A stretch of DNA of 6,207 bases from Phycisphaerales bacterium (GTDB lineage: Bacteria; Planctomycetota; Phycisphaerae; Phycisphaerales; UBA1924): NCBI GenBank assembly GCA_029260415.1, contig JAJDDH010000251.1, forward strand, positions 1-6,207, in the 5' to 3' direction. Shown in pieces: positions 1 through 5,894 of the stretch. A program made the position numbers and the translations under genes. Position 1 is the stretch's first letter. Every line of letters begins with the position of its first letter. The notes under the pieces were generated by a model. It had not been told where the DNA came from and did no database searches. It saw only the letters and a program-made list of their open reading frames with translations.

Positions 1-983
1 GCCTCAAGCCCGCGACGGACCAGATCGAGAAGGTCGAGGCGGACCGGCGCAACCGGACCATCGTCGAGGCGGTCGTGAGCCACAACTCCCCGCTCGTGCG
101 CCGCACCGTCCGCGAGAGCCAGTTCCGCACGAGGTACAACGCCGCGATCATCGCCGTGCACCGAGGGGGCGTGCGCATCAAGAAAAAGATCGGCGACATC
201 GTCCTGCTCCCGGGCGACACGCTGCTGCTCTCGACGCACGCGGGCTTCGTCCCCGCGTTCCGCAACTCGGACCACTTCTACCTCGTCTCGAACATCGACA
301 ACGCGCGCGACGTGCGCCACGAGCGCGCCTGGCTCTCGATGGGCATCATGGGCGCGCTGGTCATCCTCCTGACCGTGCCCATCCCCGGGTACACCATCGA
401 GCCCGTGGGCGCGGGCCTGCTCGCGGCCGTCGCGATGGTCCTCACCCGCTGCTGCACGGGAACTGTCGCCCGCTCGAGCATCAACTGGCAGGTGCTCATC
501 GTCATCGCCAGCGCCATCGGCGTCGGGCGCGCCATGGACCAGACGGGAACCGCCCAGTGGATTGCCCACGGCATCTTCTCGCTCGTGGGCCCCCTCGGGC
601 CCCACGCCGCGCTCGCCGGGCTGTTCGTCTCAACCACCGTGTTTGCTCAGCTGGTCACCAACAAGGCTGCGGCGGTGCTCATGTTCCCCATCACAATGGC
701 CGTCGCCGCGGACATGGGCGTCAGCCCTGAGCCCTTCGTCATCACCCTCATGCTCGCCAGCGCCTGCTCGTTCCTCTCGCCCGTGGGCTTCGTGACCAAC
801 CTCATGGTCTACGGCCCCGGGGGCTACCGCTTCACGGACTACATCCGCCTGGGGCTGCCCCTGACGATCATGGTCCTGATCCTCACCCTGCTCATCGCCC
901 CCAGGGCGTTCCCCTTCGCGCCGCCCACTCCGACCACGGGCGAGATCCCGATTGAGGCCCCGATCCCCGCGATCTCGCCCTGA
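1..983 (+). CDS. SLC13/DASS-family permease with RCK/TrkA-C domain, C-terminal part (5' truncated)
   Basis: The reading frame is open from base 3 to the TGA at 981-983 (326 codons), so the start lies upstream; the GTG at 75 is internal. Bases of about 55-290 encode a TrkA-C/RCK-C domain: an EAVVSHNSPLVRRTV-type opening, then RYNAAIIAVHRGG and GDIVLLPGDTLLL, the usual regulatory domain found between the membrane halves of such permeases. After it come about six or seven hydrophobic segments (from about 340 to 905). They include TNKAAAVLMFP at 657-689 and SFLSPVGF at 768-791 followed by NLMVYGPGGY, which match the second substrate/cation-binding repeat of divalent-anion:Na+ symporters. The tail is Pro-rich and ends shortly after the last helix. 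It acts in the inner membrane. RCK-containing members of this family include sulfate transporters, so sulfate is a plausible substrate, but the sequence does not prove it. The family call is firm; the substrate is not. Confidence 0.9.
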   Translation, partial: LKPATDQIEKVEADRRNRTIVEAVVSHNSPLVRRTVRESQFRTRYNAAIIAVHRGGVRIKKKIGDIVLLPGDTLLLSTHAGFVPAFRNSDHFYLVSNIDNARDVRHERAWLSMGIMGALVILLTVPIPGYTIEPVGAGLLAAVAMVLTRCCTGTVARSSINWQVLIVIASAIGVGRAMDQTGTAQWIAHGIFSLVGPLGPHAALAGLFVSTTVFAQLVTNKAAAVLMFPITMAVAADMGVSPEPFVITLMLASACSFLSPVGFVTNLMVYGPGGYRFTDYIRLGLPLTIMVLILTLLIAPRAFPFAPPTPTTGEIPIEAPIPAISP

Positions 984-1027
984 ACCCGTGTCCCCCCAGC
1001 GGGGTACTGACCCTCAAGCCAAGCCCC

Positions 1028-1064
1028 CGCCCGGTCGATTCTGGGACCGGGGCGATCCCGCCCC
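1028..1064. repeat. Two overlapping, mutually exclusive inverted repeats in the intergenic spacer
   Basis: CCCGGTC (1030-1036) and GACCGGG (1045-1051) are perfect complements around an 8-base loop; skipping G1052 adds two more pairs (1028-1029 with 1053-1054). GGGGCG (1049-1054) also pairs perfectly with CGCCCC (1059-1064) around ATCC. The two stems share bases 1049-1054 and cannot form together. A weaker CCCC/GGGG hairpin (994-997 with 1001-1004) lies just after the permease stop. No T-run follows any stem, so this is not a typical intrinsic terminator. It could be a factor-dependent or attenuator-like leader, or chance in GC-rich DNA. The rest of the 984-1110 spacer shows no clear promoter. 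Confidence 0.35.
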
Positions 1065-1101
1065 CAAAGATCATCCGTGCGCGCTGCGAGAGCGTTGTCC
1101 G

Positions 1102-1107
1102 AAGGAG
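1102..1107 (+). promoter_or_regulatory. Ribosome binding site of the glycosyltransferase gene
   Basis: AAGGAG lies 3 bases before the ATG at 1111. The spacing is short but the match is good, and it picks 1111 over the in-frame TTG at 952, which lies inside the permease gene and would add a low-complexity 53-residue leader. Confidence 0.6.
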
Positions 1108-1110
1108 CCC

Positions 1111-2397
1111 ATGCCCGCCAACCGCCGGACCATCCTGATCATCAGCCAGGTCTACCCCCCGGACGCCGCGGCGGTGGGCCAGCACTTCCACGACGTCGCC
1201 GCCGCACTCGTCAAGCGCGGTCGCCCCGTCAAGGTCATCACCAGCGCCCGCGGCTACGACGACGCGAGCCAGACCTACCCCGCCCGCGAGACCCGCGACG
1301 GCGTCGAGATCCGACGCCTCCCGCTCTCCTCGTTTGGCAAGGCCTCCATCCCCGTCCGCCTGCTCGCCCAGATGCTCTTCCTCGTCCAGGCCATCGCCCA
1401 CGGGCTCTTCACCCGGAACCTCGGCTCGCTGTTCGTCAGCACATCCCCGCCCATGTGCGCCGCAGGCGCCCTGGTCATCCGCGCCCTGCGCCGCGTGCCG
1501 CTGACGTACTGGGTGATGGACGTCAACCCGGACCAGGTGATCGAGCTGGGCAAGATGAAGCCCGACGCGCTGCCGTGCAAGGTGATGCGCATCTTCCAGC
1601 GGGCGGTGCTCAAGCGGGCCAAGGACGTGGTCGTGCTCGACCGGTTCATGGGCGAGCGAATCAACGCGATGCGAGACGTGAGCGTGAAGCTCTCGGTGAT
1701 CCCGCCGTGGGCGCACGACGACGTGCTCGAGTCGATCGAGCACGACGCCAACCCCTTCCGTGACGAGCACAGCCTGCAGAACAAGTTCGTGGTGATGTAC
1801 TCGGGCAACCACGGGTACTCCACGCCCGTGACGACGGTCCTCGACGCCGCGGTCCGCATGAAGGACCGCGACGACGTCGTCTTCGCCTTCATCGGAGGCG
1901 GGGTCGGCAAGGACGACGTGCGCCGGACCATCCGCGAGCAGAACCCGGGCAACATCATCGATCTGCCCTACCAGCCGCTGGAATCGATCAAGTACTCGCT
2001 GTCCGCCGCGGACCTGCACGTGGTGACTGTTGGTCCCGACGTGGTGGGCGTGGTCCACCCCTGCAAGGTCTACGGCGCCATGGCCGTCGCCCGCCCGATC
2101 CTGCTCGTCGCGCCGGACCCCTGCCACGCGTCGGACCTGATCCGGGCCCACGACATCGGCTGGCACGTGGCGCACACAGACGTGGAGGCGTGCGTGCGGG
2201 CCATCGAGACCGCGATCGAGGCGGGCGAGGCCCGCCGGCGCGAGATGGGCGCCAGCGCCAAGAGCGCGGTCAACGGCGACCTGCACTCGAGCAACTCGAT
2301 CGCGCGCGTCTGCGACGTGATCGAGCGGGACCTGCCCGACACGCCCAGCCCGACCAAGAAGCCTTCCCCCGCGCCCGCCCACGAGCACGCCGCCTGA
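1111..2397 (+). CDS. Glycosyltransferase family 4 (GT-B fold, WbuB-like)
   Basis: This 428-residue protein should transfer a sugar from a nucleotide-sugar donor to a growing glycan, probably lipid-linked, at the cytoplasmic membrane face. The start at 1111 is supported by AAGGAG upstream and by the family N-terminus: the first beta strand TILIISQVYPPD sits at residues 7-18, followed by GQHFHDVAAALVKRG. MDVNPDQVIELGKM (136-149) is a hallmark of WbuB-like family 4 enzymes. The C-terminal Rossmann domain shows YSGNHGYST (230-238), FIGGG (260-264), LPYQP (285-289) and HPCKVYGAMAVARP (316-329), the donor-binding region. In that last motif Cys replaces the Ser of the common PSK form, and there is no classic EX7E motif. 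The last 20 or so residues are a Pro/Ala/Lys tail, probably disordered. It is the first gene of the tailoring run, with an 11-base gap to the next. Donor and acceptor cannot be read from sequence. Confidence 0.9.
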   Translation: MPANRRTILIISQVYPPDAAAVGQHFHDVAAALVKRGRPVKVITSARGYDDASQTYPARETRDGVEIRRLPLSSFGKASIPVRLLAQMLFLVQAIAHGLFTRNLGSLFVSTSPPMCAAGALVIRALRRVPLTYWVMDVNPDQVIELGKMKPDALPCKVMRIFQRAVLKRAKDVVVLDRFMGERINAMRDVSVKLSVIPPWAHDDVLESIEHDANPFRDEHSLQNKFVVMYSGNHGYSTPVTTVLDAAVRMKDRDDVVFAFIGGGVGKDDVRRTIREQNPGNIIDLPYQPLESIKYSLSAADLHVVTVGPDVVGVVHPCKVYGAMAVARPILLVAPDPCHASDLIRAHDIGWHVAHTDVEACVRAIETAIEAGEARRREMGASAKSAVNGDLHSSNSIARVCDVIERDLPDTPSPTKKPSPAPAHEHAA

Positions 2398-2402
2398 GAG
2401 GA
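2396..2402 (+). promoter_or_regulatory. Ribosome binding site of the formyltransferase-like gene
   Basis: GAGAGGA overlaps the stop codon of the glycosyltransferase (TGA, 2395-2397) and lies 6 bases before the ATG at 2409. It fixes the start and suggests translational coupling of the two genes. Confidence 0.55.
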
Positions 2403-2408
2403 CGCCCG

Positions 2409-3323
2409 ATGACCGAGACCACCACCATGACCGAGCCCCAGGCGAGCGACCAGGCCAACGCCGAGCCCAAGCCCGTTGAGAAGCCCCAGCCGGGCCTCCC
2501 GGGCTGGAGCAAGGACACGGTCACCAAGTACGTCTTCATCCAGAACGAGCCGTTCTTCCTGCCCAAGGTGCTCGACAAGTACCTCCGCGAGTTCGCGGGC
2601 ACGACCGCTGGCATCAACGTCCAGTCCGTTGCCCAGGGCAAGCGGACCGTCTTCCAGACCGCGATGGACCTGCTCAAGATGTACGGCCCGTGGTACTTCC
2701 AGTGGAAACTCCGCAACTTTGTCTGGCGCAAGCTCAAGGGCAAGCTCGTCAACGACGCGCTCGGTTCCACCAAGCACTGCTACTCCGTGGGCGCGGTCGC
2801 TAAGAAGTACGGCGTCCCCCTGCACGACATGCCCGACGTGAACGCCGACGAGTTCCGCCAGATGCTGGCCGACAACGGCGTGGACTTCATTGTCTCCATC
2901 TCGGGCACGCAGCTGTACCGCAAGAAGCTCCGCGAGCAGACGCCCCTGGGCATCGTCAACTGCCACGGCGCGCTGCTGCCCAGGTACCGGGGCCTCATGC
3001 CCAGCTTCTGGACCCTGTGCAACGACGAGCCCGTCGGGGGCGTCAGCGTCCACTTCGTCGACGCCAAGCTCGACAACGGGCCCATCGTCGTGCAGAAAAC
3101 GTACAAAATCCACAAGCACGACACCCTCGAGGACGTGATGGCCCGGTCCAAGGATCTAGCCGCGGAGGCGATCATCGAGTGCGTCAAGAACGTTGAGGCG
3201 GCCGCCCTGCGCGGCGAGCCGGTCGAGACGATCCCGAACCCCGAGGCCGAGCAGTCGCACTACTCGATGCCCACCAAGGACGACGTCAAGCGGTTCAAGG
3301 ACGCGGGGCACAAGTTCTTCTAA
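2409..3323 (+). CDS. Formyltransferase-fold protein (sugar or amine N-formyltransferase candidate)
   Basis: The product has 304 residues. Its core carries the formyltransferase signature: NCHGALLPRYRG (184-195) with the catalytic-type Asn184 and His186, and VDAKLDNGPIV (217-227) with Asp222. These match the Asn-His-Asp triad of 10-formyl-tetrahydrofolate-dependent enzymes such as methionyl-tRNA formyltransferase and sugar N-formyltransferases. SISGTQLYRKKL (163-174) corresponds to the preceding strand. Residues 1-35 are a Glu/Pro/Gln/Thr-rich tail, and 36-125 form an atypical N-terminal part (YVFIQNEPFFLPKVLDKYL, then several Trp/Lys-rich segments). It is too short and too different to be the housekeeping tRNA enzyme, and no C-terminal OB-fold domain is seen. 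ATG 2427 (residue 7) is an alternative start. Sitting between a glycosyltransferase and a deacetylase, it most likely formylates an amino sugar. The fold is firm; the substrate is inferred. Confidence 0.85.
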   Translation: MTETTTMTEPQASDQANAEPKPVEKPQPGLPGWSKDTVTKYVFIQNEPFFLPKVLDKYLREFAGTTAGINVQSVAQGKRTVFQTAMDLLKMYGPWYFQWKLRNFVWRKLKGKLVNDALGSTKHCYSVGAVAKKYGVPLHDMPDVNADEFRQMLADNGVDFIVSISGTQLYRKKLREQTPLGIVNCHGALLPRYRGLMPSFWTLCNDEPVGGVSVHFVDAKLDNGPIVVQKTYKIHKHDTLEDVMARSKDLAAEAIIECVKNVEAAALRGEPVETIPNPEAEQSHYSMPTKDDVKRFKDAGHKFF

Positions 3324-3331
3324 AGCTCACA

Positions 3332-4261
3332 TTGACCCAGCACCACGACCAACTCGTCCACGCGCTCTCCTTCGATATCGAGGACTGGTTTCACATCGTA
3401 GAAATCGCAGCCGTCGAGGACCCCGCCAAGTGGCCCAAGCTCCACGCGCAGTCCACCCTCGTCGAGCGGTACACCGATCACATCCTGAGCATCTGCGATG
3501 CGCACGACGCCAAAGCCACGTTCTTCATGCTCGGGTGGGTCGCCGACAAGCACCCGCGGCTGGTCCGGCGCATCGCCGACGCGGGGCACGAGCTGGCGAC
3601 GCACTCGTTCTGGCACCGCAAAGTCTACGAGCTCACCCCCGAGGTCTTTGCCGAGGACATCGCCGAGTCGATCGCCGCGATTCGCGCGGCCCCGGGGCTG
3701 AGCGACATCCCCATCAGGGGCTTCCGCGCGCCGAGCTTCTCCATCACCCCCGGCACGGAGTGGGCATTCGACGTCCTGCTCGACCACGGCATCGAGTACG
3801 ACGCCTCGCTCTTCCCCGCCCCCCGCGGGCACGGCGGGTACGCCTGCCCCCAGGGCTTCCACGTCCTCACCGCCCCCTCCGGGCGGACCATGCCCGAGCT
3901 GCCCATGTCCGTCGCCAGCTACGGGCCCAAGAAGGTCTGCTACTCGGGCGGCGGGTACATGCGACTGCTCCCCAAGCCCATGATCCACCGGGGGGTCAGG
4001 CAGGAAGCCGCGGCCGGGCGACCGACCGTCGTCTACCTCCACCCGCGCGACTTCGCCCCCGACTGCCCGCGCGTGCCCATGCCCCCCCACCGACGCTTCA
4101 AGTGCTACGTGGGCACGAAGACGACCACGTCCAAGCTCGAATCGCTGCTGTCGTGCTACCGCTGGGACACGTGCCAGCGCGTCATCGACCTGGCCCGAGG
4201 CGAGGCGCCCGAATCACTTCGCGAGACCATCGACCCCGAGGCCAACGCCCCCGCCGCCTGA
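3332..4261 (+). CDS. Polysaccharide deacetylase, exosortase/PEP-CTERM-locus type (NodB fold, DUF3473-like C-terminus)
   Basis: This 309-residue NodB-homology enzyme should hydrolyse N- or O-acetyl groups on a glycan using a metal ion. HALSFDIEDWFH (10-21) supplies the first motif with Asp15 and Asp18, HSFWH (91-95) the metal-binding His pair, and RGFRAPSFS (129-137) the third motif; YDASLFP (156-162) and YLHPRDF (235-241) follow. The start into ALSxDxEDxF and the end, with RPTVVYLHP, RFKCYVGT and a final YRW segment, resemble the deacetylase subfamily found in exosortase (PEP-CTERM) exopolysaccharide loci; there the second motif is usually YLHPWE. No signal peptide is seen. The start is TTG at 3332: no ATG or GTG precedes it in frame, and a later start would remove the first catalytic motif. 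No strong ribosome site is visible, only AAAG in the 8-base gap, so translation may depend on coupling to the upstream gene. Confidence 0.9.
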   Translation: MTQHHDQLVHALSFDIEDWFHIVEIAAVEDPAKWPKLHAQSTLVERYTDHILSICDAHDAKATFFMLGWVADKHPRLVRRIADAGHELATHSFWHRKVYELTPEVFAEDIAESIAAIRAAPGLSDIPIRGFRAPSFSITPGTEWAFDVLLDHGIEYDASLFPAPRGHGGYACPQGFHVLTAPSGRTMPELPMSVASYGPKKVCYSGGGYMRLLPKPMIHRGVRQEAAAGRPTVVYLHPRDFAPDCPRVPMPPHRRFKCYVGTKTTTSKLESLLSCYRWDTCQRVIDLARGEAPESLRETIDPEANAPAA

Positions 4262-4263
4262 AG

Positions 4264-5154
4264 ATGACCTGCACCGATCCAATCATCCTCATCGGCACGC
4301 ACCGCTCGGGCACGACCTGGCTGGGCGACGCTTTCAGCCGTCACCCGGACCTGGCGTACTGGGAAGAGCCCCGACACGTCTGGACCTGGGGCAACGCCTA
4401 CACGCCCGACGATGTGCTGACGGAAAGCAACGCCAAGCCCAGGGTCAAGGCGCACATCCGCAAGGCGTTCGACGCCTTCGTGCGCGAGCATGGCAAGGCC
4501 CGCCTCGTGGAGAAGACGCCCAGCAACACGCTGCGCGTGCGCTTCGTCCGCGAGGTCTTCCCCGAGGCGCGGATCATCATGGTCGTGCGCGATGGGCGCT
4601 CGGTGCTGCGATCCACCGACGAGATCATGTCCGGGGGCGTGCCCATGTCCAAGATCATCGATCGCGCCCGCCAGACCCCCCTGCTCGAGTGGCCCGCCTT
4701 CGCGGGCCAGGCCGGGGGAGCGCTGCTGCGCAAGGTCACGGGTAAAAAACTCGCCTATTGGGGCCCGCGCCCGCATGGCTGGAAATCGTGGGTCGGCGCC
4801 GATCACCCGGACGTGATCCTCGCGCGCCAGTGGGCCGGGTGCATGACCCGGGCGCTGGACGACAGCGAGGCCCTCGAGCGCGACGGCGCCCCGCCCATCC
4901 TCCGCTTCCGCTACGAGGACGTCATGGCCAACCCAACCGAGGTCATGGCCCGCGTCTGCGAGCACTGCGCCCTGCCCGCGCCCAACGCCTCGATCGATTT
5001 CGCCACCGCCTCGGCCGACCCCGCCAGGATCAACAAGTGGCGCACCCAGCTCGACGACGAGACCCTCGCCCGCGTCCGCCCCGTCATGGAGCCCACCCTC
5101 GAACGCCTGGGCTACCGCTGGGACTCCAGCGAGAGGTCCGAGAATGTCGCCTAA
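4264..5154 (+). CDS. Sulfotransferase (PAPS-dependent, Sulfotransfer family)
   Basis: This 296-residue protein should move sulfate from PAPS to a hydroxyl or amine of an acceptor, here probably a glycan. The 5'-phosphosulfate loop IGTHRSGTTWLGDAF (10-24) follows the first beta strand. LVEKTPSN (81-88) is the conserved second segment, and RIIMVVRDGRSVLRS (103-117) is the 3'-phosphate-binding segment with Arg109 and a following Ser. RFRYEDVMANP (214-224) and INKWR (256-260) match the family C-terminal half. There is no membrane segment or signal peptide, so it is probably cytosolic. The ATG at 4264 is 2 bases after the deacetylase stop; no good ribosome site precedes it, which suggests coupling. 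The frame stays open upstream through the deacetylase, but that part is Arg/Pro-rich shadow and not a fusion. The acceptor cannot be told from sequence. Confidence 0.92.
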   Translation: MTCTDPIILIGTHRSGTTWLGDAFSRHPDLAYWEEPRHVWTWGNAYTPDDVLTESNAKPRVKAHIRKAFDAFVREHGKARLVEKTPSNTLRVRFVREVFPEARIIMVVRDGRSVLRSTDEIMSGGVPMSKIIDRARQTPLLEWPAFAGQAGGALLRKVTGKKLAYWGPRPHGWKSWVGADHPDVILARQWAGCMTRALDDSEALERDGAPPILRFRYEDVMANPTEVMARVCEHCALPAPNASIDFATASADPARINKWRTQLDDETLARVRPVMEPTLERLGYRWDSSERSENVA

Positions 5155-5171
5155 AGACTGTCCCGCTCCGC

Positions 5172-5177
5172 TAGGAT
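5172..5177 (+). promoter_or_regulatory. Possible -10 element of an internal promoter
   Basis: The only sizeable gap in the tailoring run (5155-5219, 65 bases) holds TAGGAT, matching four of six bases of TATAAT, within GCTAGGAT. No matching -35 element is visible at the expected distance. It may let the acyltransferase genes be transcribed separately, but the support is weak. Confidence 0.2.
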
Positions 5178-5219
5178 GGACTCACCAGACCCGCGCCCGG
5201 GGCCGAAAGAAGCACTGAG

Positions 5220-5894
5220 ATGGCCGAAACAGCGACAACCAGCCCCCAGCACACCCACACGCCCACCCACGGCCCGACCACCAGCGTCGGCCCGGCCGAG
5301 TCGGCGACCGCGCGCGCGACCAACCTCAGCCGCAAGACCCCCTGGACGCTCAAGGAGAACATCGCCCGGGTCATGTGGATGACCTTCGGCGCTGTCGCCT
5401 GGAAGCTGCTCCCCCCCGCCCGCTCGACGCTCATCCGCCTCTTCGGGGGCAAGGTCGGGCGCGCCTGCCGCTTCGGGTCGCGCGTCGAGGTCACCATCCC
5501 CTGGAACGTGACCATCGGCGACAACGTCCGCGTCCGCGAGGGCGCCATCATCTACTCGCTGGGCCCGATCACCATCGGCAACGACTCCGTGCTCGACAGC
5601 CGCGCCCACCTCTGCGCCGGCACGCACGACATGACCGACCCCACCTTCCCCCTCGTCAAGCCCCCGATCACCCTGGGCAAGCGCTGCTTCGTGGGCATCG
5701 ACGCCTACATCGCACCCGACATCGAGCTGGGCGACGACTGCCGCGTCTGGCCCCGCTCGAGCGTCTACAAGAGCGCGCCCGACGGCGCCTGCCTCAAGGG
5801 CAACCCCGCCCGCCCGATCGACCCTGACGAAGAGCTCCGCAGCGAGAACGAGCTGGTGCAGAAGGACCGCCTGGGCGGGGGCGCCCGCCCGTGA
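5220..5894 (+). CDS. WcaF-like acyltransferase (left-handed beta-helix)
   Basis: This 224-residue protein should be an acetyl-CoA-dependent O- or N-acetyltransferase acting on a sugar in the cytoplasm. Residues 68-130 give hexapeptide turns (VTIPWNVTIGDNVRV, IYSLGPITIGNDSV). LCAGTHDMTDPTFPLVKPPI (131-150) contains His136, the likely catalytic base, in the place of the CxGxHD loop of colanic-acid acetyltransferase WcaF. Further coils follow (FVGIDAYIAPDIELGDDC), then GNPARPI (194-200), the usual end of this family. Residues 1-36 are a Thr/Pro/His-rich tail without family resemblance, probably disordered. Its codons still have G/C third positions, and no good later start exists before the conserved part. 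A weak AAAGAAG site (5206-5212) precedes the ATG. The stop overlaps the next start by 4 bases. Confidence 0.88.
   Translation: MAETATTSPQHTHTPTHGPTTSVGPAESATARATNLSRKTPWTLKENIARVMWMTFGAVAWKLLPPARSTLIRLFGGKVGRACRFGSRVEVTIPWNVTIGDNVRVREGAIIYSLGPITIGNDSVLDSRAHLCAGTHDMTDPTFPLVKPPITLGKRCFVGIDAYIAPDIELGDDCRVWPRSSVYKSAPDGACLKGNPARPIDPDEELRSENELVQKDRLGGGARP
5873..5890 (+). repeat. All-GC hairpin directly before the second acyltransferase start
   Basis: GGGCGGG (5873-5879) and CCCGCCC (5884-5890) are perfect complements around a GGCG loop. The stem ends on the base before the GTG at 5891 and covers the region where a ribosome site would be. Transcribed, it could hide the start until a ribosome finishing the upstream gene melts it. 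GC-rich chance is the alternative. Confidence 0.4.

Noticed and set aside
584..606. Hairpin CGTGGG...CCCACG with an inner CCC/GGG stem
   Set aside because: It lies within the permease coding region, has a C-C mismatch, and is explained by Gly/Pro codons in GC-rich DNA.
952..1110. In-frame N-terminal extension of the glycosyltransferase from TTG 952
   Set aside because: It overlaps the permease gene, has a low-complexity Pro/Arg composition, and the family N-terminus begins right after ATG 1111, which has AAGGAG before it.
892..2388. 498-codon open frame on the - strand opposite the glycosyltransferase
   Set aside because: It mirrors a well-supported + strand gene, is rich in Arg/Gly/Val/Asp/His as expected for the antisense of high-GC codons, and shows no family motif.
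2483..2510. Imperfect inverted repeat CCAGCC/GGCTGG near the start of the formyltransferase gene
   Set aside because: It has a bulge and a mismatch, falls in a Pro/Gly linker coded by GC-rich codons, and has no position that suggests control.
2070..3119. 349-codon open frame on the - strand
   Set aside because: It is a shadow of the glycosyltransferase end and formyltransferase with no recognisable domain.
3193..4263. Apparent long fusion upstream of the sulfotransferase in the same frame
   Set aside because: The upstream part is Arg/Pro/Ser-rich shadow of the formyltransferase and deacetylase genes; the real product begins at ATG 4264, right before the phosphosulfate-binding loop.
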